DNA of 52,747 bases, from the NCBI GenBank assembly GCA_011525945.1, contig WYBJ01000304.1, positions 1-52,747 of the forward strand, written 5' to 3'. How positions within the stretch are numbered: position 1 is the first letter of the stretch; every line of letters starts with the position of its first letter. The stretch comes from Burkholderiaceae bacterium. GTDB lineage: Bacteria > Pseudomonadota > Gammaproteobacteria > Burkholderiales > WYBJ01. The notes under the pieces were generated by a model, which worked only from the letters and a program-made list of their open reading frames with translations, made no database searches and was not told where the DNA came from. A program made the position numbers and the translations under genes. Shown one piece after another: positions 46,489 to 52,747 of the stretch.

Positions 46489-46749
46489 TTATCGGAACTG
46501 ATTGTCGGGCGCGGCGAACCCGCCGCCGCGGTTGGCAAGCTCCGGCAGGCTGCGGGCGAGTTCGCGAACGAGCGGTCCGTCCGGAAAACTCACCTGCCAT
46601 GCGTCGCAGCCGCTCCCGGCCGCGACCGTCGCCCGCCCGCGGTGACGCGCCGAGCCGAGCACGGCGCGGGCCTCGATGCTCTCGGCGATGTTCTCCCATC
46701 CGTGCTCGCGGCCTGCCTTCTCGACCAAGGCGCGTTCGAGGACGTTCAT
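46489..46749 (-). CDS. 86-residue protein of unknown function, coupled to the RNA ligase gene
   Basis: A small acidic/basic protein of 86 residues. It has a helical start (MNVLERALVEKAGREHGWE), a central beta-like stretch (ARAVLGSARHRGRATVAAG), and an Arg/Pro tail. I do not recognise the family; resemblance to the N-terminus of some HNH nucleases is too weak to call. It starts on the ATGA that ends the RNA ligase gene, so it is translated with it. It could be the fourth member of the ATPase-PIN-ligase set, or a truncated gene. Confidence 0.72.
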   Translation of the reverse strand: MNVLERALVEKAGREHGWENIAESIEARAVLGSARHRGRATVAAGSGCDAWQVSFPDGPLVRELARSLPELANRGGGFAAPDNQFR

Positions 46750-47462
46750 CGCACAGCCCCTCCCGCGGGTTCGCCGGTCGTGCCGTGCTCGAGACGGTTC
46801 CATTCGATACGCCGGCGCCGCCAGTGTTCGCCGATGCTCTGCACGAACTCAGGGTGGACGAGCTTCGCGCGGGCGAGTAGCCAATCAGATGCCTCCTTGC
46901 GAATGACGAAGCCTTCGATCGGTCCCGTGCGATAACGGCTCGTCTCGGTCGTCAAGCGCGTGGTCAGATCCGCCAGCGTCGTATGTCCGCGAGACACGTT
47001 GCGCACCACGGCAAGCCCCAGGCGCTTGGCAACTGCATCACGGCGTGCGGTGCTGAAGAAGCGCTGGTTCGTCCGGTCGTACACGTCGAACACGATGAGC
47101 CAGCCGGGCAGGCGGTCGTACGCGACCGAGTGCCGGGCAGCGCACCATTCGCCGAACACGATGAGCCCGGGCGAGAGGTCGCGGCGCAGCGCCTCCCCAT
47201 GCGCGGTGATCCAGCCGCCCAGGCGCTGGAACTGCCCTGCGAACGGCGGGTGCAGGTACTGCCCGCGGTTCTGGAACCGCGGCGTGCCGTCTTCCGCCAG
47301 CGAGACGCCGAGGTTGGCGCCGTCGAGCTTTTCCTCGACCACCACCTCGCCTGCGAGCAGCGCAGCCGCTTCGTCGGTAGCGAGCACCTTGTCGTCGCGT
47401 GGCGTGCCTGGGCCGAGCCAGGCCAGGTGCGGGGTGTGTGGAAACCGGAAGAAGACGCTCAA
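46746..47462 (-). CDS. ATP-dependent RNA ligase (nucleotidyltransferase)
   Basis: A 238-residue ligase. All core nucleotidyltransferase motifs are visible: motif I EEKLDGAN with AMP-accepting Lys45, motif III-like GEWCAARHSVAYD and WLIVFDVYDR, motif IV EGFVIRKE, and motif V RAKLVHPE. It seals RNA 5'-phosphate/3'-hydroxyl ends in this family. The start is a TTG at 47462 overlapping the PIN gene stop (TTGA); there is no ATG before it in frame without disrupting the overlap. Coupled to a PIN nuclease and a small ORF. Confidence 0.88.
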   Translation of the reverse strand: MSVFFRFPHTPHLAWLGPGTPRDDKVLATDEAAALLAGEVVVEEKLDGANLGVSLAEDGTPRFQNRGQYLHPPFAGQFQRLGGWITAHGEALRRDLSPGLIVFGEWCAARHSVAYDRLPGWLIVFDVYDRTNQRFFSTARRDAVAKRLGLAVVRNVSRGHTTLADLTTRLTTETSRYRTGPIEGFVIRKEASDWLLARAKLVHPEFVQSIGEHWRRRRIEWNRLEHGTTGEPAGGAVR

Positions 47463-48004
47463 GGCATTTCCGATCGGGGTAGTGCGGGTACTGGCTTGCC
47501 GGGGAACTTCCCCGCGTAGAAGCGACATGTGTCGGCCGGGCACAGGAAATCCACCTGCACGCCATGCGCCGCCAGCGCAGGCCACCAATCCAGCCACTTG
47601 CAATCCGCCGCTTGCCAGATGGGCGGCCGATCGGAGTGTGTATAGGCAACGGAAACGAATTTCCGATCGGGTGGGTCGAAGCGCGCTTGCAAAACCAAGT
47701 CGGGAAATTCGGCAAACTCGTCTGCCGCGGTTTCCGTGACAGCCACGGTCTGCACACGATTCGAACGACCTGCGTTACGCAGCAGCCACTTCAAGAAGAC
47801 GTCCCCCACACCTTTGGGCGGGTTGACGCGGGTCTTGCTCTGATACTCGCGTAGGATGCGATAGCCATCGTCGATCACGACCACTCCCGAGCTTTGCATC
47901 ATCTGCAACCGCCGGACGCACTCGCGAACACACTCGGGAGAAACGTCGCCGTGTTGTTCGTTGGCAACCAACAGCACGTTGGTGTCGATCACCGCCCGCA
48001 TCAT
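47459..48004 (-). CDS. PIN-like nuclease domain protein
   Basis: A 181-residue protein beginning MMRAVIDTNVLLVANEQ, with the first PIN metal Asp in IDTNVL, further acidic residues (VVVIDDGYRILREYQ) and a late Asp in QAADCKWLDWW. PIN domains cut single-stranded RNA. Its start overlaps the ATPase stop (ATGA) and its stop overlaps the ligase start (TTGA). It is not a standard VapC: it has no antitoxin gene beside it, but an ATPase upstream and an RNA ligase downstream. Confidence 0.85.
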   Translation of the reverse strand: MMRAVIDTNVLLVANEQHGDVSPECVRECVRRLQMMQSSGVVVIDDGYRILREYQSKTRVNPPKGVGDVFLKWLLRNAGRSNRVQTVAVTETAADEFAEFPDLVLQARFDPPDRKFVSVAYTHSDRPPIWQAADCKWLDWWPALAAHGVQVDFLCPADTCRFYAGKFPGKPVPALPRSEMP

Positions 48005-49392
48005 TCATGACTCGCTTCACGCTGCTGGATCTTTCTTTCGGCCGCCGCCAGGGTTCGAGCGGCGATCTCGCCCATTTCGTCGCCGAAGAAATTCTCCGGC
48101 CAGTTCTCTATCTCCCCGAACATGTTCAGGCGTAGCGGTTCCAGTTCGGTGGCAGAGCCCGCCTTACGGCAGAAATAGACCGCGACATCCTCCGGCACGA
48201 GCGTACCTTCGGCAACGCGACGCTGCAGGCGATTCAGAAAGTGCTCCGAATGACTCTCCACGACCAATTGAGTGTTGCGCTCCGCGCCATTTTCGCGAGC
48301 CTTGATAGCGGAAATGAACACGTCCGCCAGTGCGGCCTGTACTTGCGGATGCAGGTGGATCTCGGGTTGTTCCATCCAAACGGTGGAAAGGGGTGGGCAA
48401 TAAAACGCCTGCACCACCGCCGGCAGGAGCTGGGATACGCCAAAGCCGACATCGGTAAGCTTGACCTCGCTGCCGCCGGCGAAGGTTTTCACCAATACCT
48501 CGTACTCCTTGCGGCCCTTCGCGACGGGTTTGACGGAAAAGCTCTCGATGACTCCGAGATCTCTCAACCATTGCGCAATGAATTCGTCAAACGGGTACTG
48601 CCGCTTCCTCGGACCACGGTTCACGTGCCGCCCCTGTGCGTTGGCCGCGAGGATCGCCGCGATGGAGAATTCGCCCTTATGTCCGACGCTTTCCGGCGTT
48701 TCACCCGACCAGGAATAGATCCGTTTGGGATACTCCCTGAGAGGCCCAAGATAGGACAGGCCGTTCAACTGCGCCTCCATTCGCAGCGCGAAATCGGAAA
48801 GAAACTCTGCGTTCTGGAAGCGGGCGCGGCTCTGGTCCGAGATCCGATAGAACTTGTCCGGCTCGTCCAGCGGCCACGGGCGCCCGGTCGTGCGGATCAG
48901 CGCGTATTCATCGGAGTGGATTTCCAGCTTGTTGTTTTCGCCGCGCTCGTATTGCACCGTCAATGTCGGCTCACCCTGCTGCACGAGTTTGTACCCAAGA
49001 TGCTGTACGCGAGGCTGGTCTTTCTTGTCGGCCCGCAGACTCACTTCGAATTGCAGCTCGTCTCCGTTGAATTTCCGCTTGCTCAACGGGTCGCGTACCA
49101 CCAGTTCGTCAGGCAGGCGCCAGCCCAAAGCGAAGCTCAACGGCCGGGCAAGATCGTGGTTATGTAAGCATTCTTCGAATGTGCCGAGTTCGATCAGCGA
49201 CTTTTCGTCGCCCAGGTGCAAGGGACGCTTGCGATCGGTGGAGAGCACCGTCTGTTTGAGCGCCAGCAGCAAGTGCCCGAGGCTGCTCTTGCCCGCGCTG
49301 TTCGCGCCGAATATCACCGTCAGCGGCGCCAGGCGTATCGGCCCGGTATCCTTCCAAGCCTTGAAATTCTGAATGCGCAGGGACGTGAGCAT
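48001..49392 (-). CDS. DUF3696-type AAA ATPase (OLD/RecF-like)
   Basis: A 463-residue ABC-type ATPase. Walker A is FGANSAGKSS (Lys35), the signature-like region is DVGFGVSQLLPAV (about 314-325), and Walker B is VWMEQPEIHLHP (about 338-349), followed by a QLVVESHSEH motif. The C-terminus ends in a GEIENWPENFF segment typical of DUF3696. Such ATPases regulate partner nucleases in several defence systems. It overlaps the methylase remnant upstream by 1 bp (TGATG) and the PIN gene downstream by 4 bp. Its codon use looks less GC-rich than the core genes, which suggests transfer. Confidence 0.9.
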   Translation of the reverse strand: MLTSLRIQNFKAWKDTGPIRLAPLTVIFGANSAGKSSLGHLLLALKQTVLSTDRKRPLHLGDEKSLIELGTFEECLHNHDLARPLSFALGWRLPDELVVRDPLSKRKFNGDELQFEVSLRADKKDQPRVQHLGYKLVQQGEPTLTVQYERGENNKLEIHSDEYALIRTTGRPWPLDEPDKFYRISDQSRARFQNAEFLSDFALRMEAQLNGLSYLGPLREYPKRIYSWSGETPESVGHKGEFSIAAILAANAQGRHVNRGPRKRQYPFDEFIAQWLRDLGVIESFSVKPVAKGRKEYEVLVKTFAGGSEVKLTDVGFGVSQLLPAVVQAFYCPPLSTVWMEQPEIHLHPQVQAALADVFISAIKARENGAERNTQLVVESHSEHFLNRLQRRVAEGTLVPEDVAVYFCRKAGSATELEPLRLNMFGEIENWPENFFGDEMGEIAARTLAAAERKIQQREASHE

Positions 49393-50174
49393 CAGTGCAA
49401 GTCTCCGTTCTGTAGGCGGTCCCACGCATCCAGCACCAGCCGCTGGGTGCGGTACTCGCCGAACGCGCGCATCTCGTTCTGCTTCAACACGCGGAAGGTC
49501 TCTGACGGGTAATCCTCGCCCATCACCGAGGCAGGATCGAGGATGTAGCAGAGGTCTTCGCGGGTGAAGCCGTAGAGGCGCGCGTAATACGCGTCGAGCT
49601 CGGCGCGCAGTTGCGCGCGGCGGTCGGGGCCGAAGGGGAACGGCGGGCCGTCGTAGCCCAGCGCTTCGGCCCAGGGCTTCAGGTCGTGGGCCGTGTAGGT
49701 CCGTTCCAGCACGCCGCGCTCCTCCACCGCGAACAGGAAGATGAAACGGTAGACGAGGCGCAGCAGCTCCTCGAAGTACGCCTGACGCTCGAGGCGGCCT
49801 TCGATCAACGCGCGGCGCAGCGGCTCGTTGGCCGCGTGCTTCAGGAACCCCTCGCCGAGCGTGACGAGCGCGGCCTCGACGCCGATGCGCAGCCCATCGC
49901 GCAGGAATTCCTCGACGAAGGCGCGGGAGCTCACGGTGGCGTCGAGATCGGTGCGCTCGATGGTCGCGCTGAACACCTTCCACTGCGCCTGCGCGATACG
50001 AAACACCCGGCCGATCTCCTCTTGCAGCGTGAAGCTGCGCGGGACGTGATAGTCCTCGGGCGCCTGGCCGTTCGCCTGACCCTGCGCGGCTTTCTCCAAC
50101 ACGTCGGGAAGCCATAGCGCGCCTTCGAGGCGCCGCGTGTCGAAGCCGGACGACGAGCCGCGCCGTGGACTCAC
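49392..50174 (-). pseudogene. In-frame remnant of an Eco57I/DrmMI-like methylase-nuclease
   Basis: A 260-codon frame that joins the two ends of a protein normally over 1000 residues. The first part (about residues 60-170) resembles the N-terminal region of Eco57I-type enzymes (FLRDGLRIGVEAALVTLGEGF, AYFEELLRLVYRFIFLFAVEE). The second part (about 195-260) is the C-terminal segment (LYGFTREDLCYILDP, DYPSETFRVLKQNE, FGEYRTQRLVLDAWDRL). The methyltransferase core with its NPPY motif is missing, so an internal deletion is inferred. It starts on GTG overlapping the vapC stop. I treat it as a decayed gene, though a shortened functional product is possible. Confidence 0.8.
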
Positions 50175-50608
50175 GGCAAGTCGGTGGGCCAGGGCACGAG
50201 CCCGCTGGTCCGCGCGCCGCGCCAGAGCTCCCGATCGTAGGTCGCGACTGTGACCGGTTCGCCGAGCGCTTCCTGCCAGTGCACGGCGCTCGCGAGGTGG
50301 ACCGCATCGTAGCCGCGCAGACCTTGCTGCCAGGCCACCGACGCTGCGCGCGCGACCACGGCTTCGCTCACCTCCAGGCGGATGAGATCAGGCCAGTCCG
50401 CCTCGAAATCCGACAGGCCGGCAGTCGCGGCCTTGCGGGTGACGAACTTCAGGCGTACCGCCCTGGCCAGTGCGGCCGTGACCTCTGCCCGACTGATGAC
50501 GGCGGTTGCGAGCAGGCGGCTGCTGGCGATCGCCGCCGCGACCTCCGACGATCCGGCTTCCGCGACGTAGCGCTTCACCAGCGCGCTCGCGTCGAGATAG
50601 ACGATCAA
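50171..50608 (-). CDS. vapC: VapC-type PIN toxin
   Basis: A 145-residue PIN ribonuclease toxin. Catalytic acids are visible in IVYLDASALVKRY, SRAEVTAAL, LRGYDAVHLASA and ATYDRELW. The start is a TTG at 50608, overlapping the antitoxin stop (TTGA), with GAGGAT just before it. It lies between its antitoxin and the methylase remnant. Confidence 0.92.
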   Translation of the reverse strand: MIVYLDASALVKRYVAEAGSSEVAAAIASSRLLATAVISRAEVTAALARAVRLKFVTRKAATAGLSDFEADWPDLIRLEVSEAVVARAASVAWQQGLRGYDAVHLASAVHWQEALGEPVTVATYDRELWRGARTSGLVPWPTDLP

Positions 50609-50880
50609 TCGCGATCCTCGATGATGAGCTGCGCAACGCTCTTGCCGGCTGGCACCCGCACGGCGGGCTTGCGTGGCGCCAGCCGCCGGCCACTCCACTG
50701 CAGTTGCCTCGCGGCGCGCAGCGCGGCGACGCGCTCGTCGAGATCCTGTTCGATCGGCACGAGGCGTCCTACCGGCACGCCGCGATCGGTGATCACCACG
50801 GATTCGCCGCCACGAGCGAGCCGCAGGAAGTGACTCAGGCGGCTTTTCAGCTCGCGGATGCTGGCGACGGATTGGGCCAC
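50605..50880 (-). CDS. vapB: VapB/Phd-type antitoxin
   Basis: A 91-residue antitoxin of the Phd/YefM fold (MAQSVASIRELKSRLSHFLRLARGGESVVITDRGVPVGRLVPI), with a C-terminal toxin-binding tail. It binds and neutralises the coupled VapC and likely represses the pair through its N-terminal fold. Confidence 0.92.
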   Translation of the reverse strand: MAQSVASIRELKSRLSHFLRLARGGESVVITDRGVPVGRLVPIEQDLDERVAALRAARQLQWSGRRLAPRKPAVRVPAGKSVAQLIIEDRD

Positions 50881-50940
50881 GACTGTTCCTGGATGGGCGG
50901 GTCAATGTAGTCACATGCTAGCACCTTGCGACTACTGCGG

Positions 50941-51198
50941 CTACAGCGCATCGGACAGCAGCACGTACACGCCGAGTACGTCCACAGGGAGGCTCGCGCG
51001 CACCGCGTACTGGCCGGTGTCGCGTGCGGCCTCGCGCACGCGGCGGTGGTCGGCCAGCAGCGCGTTGGCACGCTCGGTTGCCAGGCGTTCGAGCGCCGCG
51101 TGCTGGGCGTCGAGGAACTCCAGCGCCTGCCGCGACTCGTGCGCCGCGGCGTCGGGGTCGAGGTTGGCGTCTTCGCCTTGATAGGGGCGCACGGATGA
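50941..51198 (-). pseudogene. C-terminal remnant of an SNF2-type helicase (DrmD-like)
   Basis: About 85 codons ending at a stop at 50941. It contains AAHESRQALEFLDAQHAALERL, a helical stretch, and RVREAARDTGQYAVRASLP followed by VDVLGVYVLLSD, which matches the C-terminal end of SNF2-like helicases of DISARM-type loci. The helicase core is absent. Upstream of 51198 the frame has no homology. In a class 1 DISARM locus this gene (drmD) precedes the methylase (drmMI), the same order as here. Confidence 0.65.
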
Positions 51199-51431
51199 GA
51201 TTGGCCTCCTGGCGTTAGGTAATGGTCGATCCGATTGCTCACGGAATCGTGGCCTTTGGGAGGCTCCAATTCGACATGGGCTCGGAGGATGGGCTGCAAA
51301 TTTCCGCAACGAGCACGGCGAAGTAGCGCCGATGATTTCGCCATCGATACACCGGTTACCCACCGCCGGGTGCGCGCGCGCCAGGCAGGGCCCGCACGCA
51401 TCGGGCGGTGGACAACCGGAAATTCACAGCA
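51199..51431. other. Gap between helicase and integrase remnants, no gene seen
   Basis: About 230 bp without recognisable coding capacity, probably rearrangement debris between the two remnants. Confidence 0.4.
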
Positions 51432-52025
51432 TCACCGTCTGTCGCTGTGCTGATCTCGCGCAATGTTAGTCTTGGGCTGCAGCGGTATGATCGTCGCGCC
51501 GTACTGTGCGGCGACGAGTTGTTTCTCCCACCAGTTGAACAATTCCACCCGCCGTGTGAACCGCTCGCCGCGGTCGTAGGCGCGTCCTACCTCGTTGTCG
51601 TGCGCGTGATCGAGGGCGAGTTCCACTACGTCTCGGCCGAAACCTTGATCGCGGGCCAGGGTAGAGAAGGCGCTCCGCCAGCCGTACGGGCAGTGTTTGC
51701 CATCGAGCCCCAACGTCACGCGGTGCACCTTTTCGATGGGCTCCCGGCCGATCGCCATACGCACCGAAGGTGAAAGCCGGGCTATTTCCGCTCGCCGCAA
51801 TAGGTTTCCGAGCGCCGCTCAATCCGGCAGTGCCGGAATGCGTCCGTTGTCCTTCTTGCGTGGCAGGATTTCCCGGGCCGGACCGACTGGATTGTCGCGG
51901 CAAAGGCCCTTGGCCTGGGCATAGCGAAAGACCCCGTTCAGATGCTGAAGGATGCGCGTGGCCGTTTCCAGCACATCGTGCTTGTAGATCTCTTCGATTG
52001 CCTTGGCGACCATCTTGACGACAAA
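51432..52025 (-). pseudogene. Decayed tyrosine-type integrase
   Basis: Two pieces of one integrase in different frames. 52025-51819 is the core-binding/middle part (VAKAIEEIYKHDVLETATRIL, FRYAQAKGLCRDNPVGPAREI). From about 51800 to 51432 lies the C-terminus (RRAEIARLSPSV, VTLGLDGKHCPYGWRSAFST, LALDHAHDNEVGRAYDRGE) with the nucleophile Tyr in AYDRG. The N-terminal arm-binding domain is absent. A stop at 51819 separates the pieces, and about 100 catalytic-domain residues seem deleted between RLSPSVRMA and the GREPIEKVHRV segment. It lies next to an att-like site, so it marks an old integrative element. Confidence 0.82.
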
Positions 52026-52051
52026 AGAAAAACGCCGTCACTTGGACGGCG
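52022..52051 (-). terminator. Rho-independent terminator
   Basis: On the minus strand, a 7-bp perfect stem CGCCGTC/GACGGCG with a 5-nt loop, followed by TTTTTCTTTT. It lies just downstream of the tmRNA-like 3' end and may be the old terminator of the tmRNA gene. Confidence 0.8.
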
Positions 52052-52060
52052 GTGGATGTT

Positions 52061-52183
52061 GCTGGGGGTATCAATGGTGGCGGCGAGAATCGAACTCGCG
52101 TCCGAAAAGTCGCATCAGCGCTGGATATAGCGCGCTCGCTGGTCAGTCCGATTGCTTCTAATACCCCCAACAATACCCCCAGC
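52061..52183. repeat. Inverted integrase arm-type repeats
   Basis: GCTGGGGGTAT at 52061-52071 and its exact inverted copy ATACCCCCAGC at 52173-52183, plus a further ATACCCCC at 52161-52168, flank the att-like core. GGGGGTAT-type repeats near integrase genes are typical arm-type binding sites. Having them on both sides of the core resembles an attP arrangement. Confidence 0.65.
52075..52107 (-). other. tmRNA 3'-end-like attachment core
   Basis: On the minus strand this reads TTTTCGGACGCGAGTTCGAT and then TCTCGCCGCCACCA, i.e. a T-arm (GCGAG-TTCGATT-CTCGC), acceptor strand and CCA, like the 3' end of ssrA (tmRNA). The body of tmRNA, including any tag-peptide reading frame, is not found next to it. 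This looks like a displaced att copy of an element that integrates into ssrA. Confidence 0.6.
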
Positions 52184-52747
52184 GTGATCGGATCATGCTG
52201 GACGTGATGCTCTCTCTGGATGTTGCGGCGCGGCCCCGATTATGCAAACGTACACACCCACGCCAACGAGATTGGGACGTTAAACTCCGTGGTCGAGGCG
52301 ATGGCTCCTGTCCGCACAGCTAACAACGGCGTCCACCACGCCGGCCCGCAGGTCGCCTGTTTCGAGTTGCTTCGGTCGATACCCCGGTTCTCCTGCGGTC
52401 TCCGTTGCGGGCTCGTCTCGTTGCTGCGGTCCTGCTGGTGTGTGCTGCCTGTCCGGTCAGTGTTTCTGTGCGTCCCGCACGCTGAGCGTGTCGGGATCTA
52501 CGAGGCACTCGGGACACCACTCCCGATTTGTGCAGAGCGTTCTATTGCATGCCACGGCTGCACCCGTTCTTGGCGTCGATGGCGCGTTCCTGTTGGAAGC
52601 TGGCTCATCGAGTCGAGCCGTTGACCCAGGGCTCGGAGGGGCGCCCGCTGTTGTCGTTTGGGGCGCGGCGTTGCACGAAGCCTGCGGCGAGCAGGCGCGA
52701 AGACGGACTGCGTTGCACAGTCCACGATGACGACGGGTCAGGGCGCC
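52184..52747. other. Right-end region, no gene recognised
   Basis: About 560 bp at the window edge. Open frames here are low-quality and lack domains. It may belong to an element beyond the att-like site. Confidence 0.4.

Noticed and set aside
47459..48004. Calling the PIN gene a second vapC
   Set aside because: No antitoxin precedes it; its neighbour is an ATPase and the protein is longer, with a sequence unlike the VapC at 50171-50608.
52275..52350. A possible integron attC site (GTTAAAC and GCTAAC near a GGCG/CGCC hairpin)
   Set aside because: The core sites are in the wrong order and the second does not fit the consensus; no integron integrase or cassette pattern is present.
52075..52500. 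A complete tmRNA (ssrA) gene
   Set aside because: Only the 3' T-arm and CCA are recognisable. I found no tag-peptide frame, no 5' acceptor half and no alanyl identity region next to it.

Overview
The window looks like chromosome from a high-GC betaproteobacterium, most likely of the Burkholderiales or a close relative. The evidence is a surE-pcm-nlpD block, a Mth938-like gene/alaC/hom/thrC block, a CysB-type regulator divergent from a hemoprotein sulfite reductase/DUF934/cobA operon, Bug/TctC-type solute receptors, and a YqjD/YqjE/YqjK-like trio. No rRNA, intact tRNA or CRISPR array was found. All assignments come from reading the sequence, without database searches.

Layout. 1-5404 is a copper-handling island. 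It has a copper P-type ATPase running off the left edge, a divergent MerR-type regulator with a clear palindromic operator, a small His-rich exported protein, a TolC-type lipoprotein, a Tat-exported multicopper oxidase, a cupredoxin and a CusF-like protein. 5544-9472 is catabolic: a Bug receptor, two short-chain dehydrogenases facing each other across a GTGAA-rich inverted repeat, and an isocitrate/isopropylmalate-type dehydrogenase. 9488-11870 is surE-pcm-nlpD without the rpoS that often follows. 11895-15874 is moxR, DUF58 and a TgpA-like transglutaminase. 16302-20689 is a Mth938-like gene and alaC-hom-thrC. 20709-25931 holds a ModA-like protein with no signal peptide, a VOC protein, an enoyl-CoA hydratase, a mosaic reading frame built from three unrelated families, and an AidB-like acyl-CoA dehydrogenase. 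25987-26910 is an FHA protein whose N-terminus resembles the N-terminal domain of IS5-type transposases. 27015-35725 is small envelope and stress genes, a cytochrome c', an MBOAT acyltransferase with an SGNH-like partner, and a SPOR protein. 35712-39716 is sulfite reduction and siroheme synthesis with cysB. 39903-46272 holds a PP2C/HATPase protein, a spermidine-synthase-like protein, a four-domain rhodanese and an AsmA protein.

The most unusual part is 46489-52183, a defence-type island on the minus strand. At its outer end lies a tmRNA-3'-end-like attachment site flanked by inverted GGGGGTAT arm repeats. It is followed by a terminator, a decayed tyrosine integrase, a helicase C-terminal remnant, a vapBC pair, and an in-frame remnant of an Eco57I/DrmMI-like methylase-nuclease that has lost its catalytic core. 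Next come four apparently intact genes joined by start/stop overlaps: a DUF3696-type AAA ATPase, a PIN-like nuclease, an ATP-dependent RNA ligase with all nucleotidyltransferase motifs, and an 86-residue unknown. I infer that the two remnants come from a class 1 DISARM-like locus. The ATPase/PIN/RNA ligase/small-protein set is the best candidate in the window for an undescribed RNA-cleavage-and-repair or anti-phage module.
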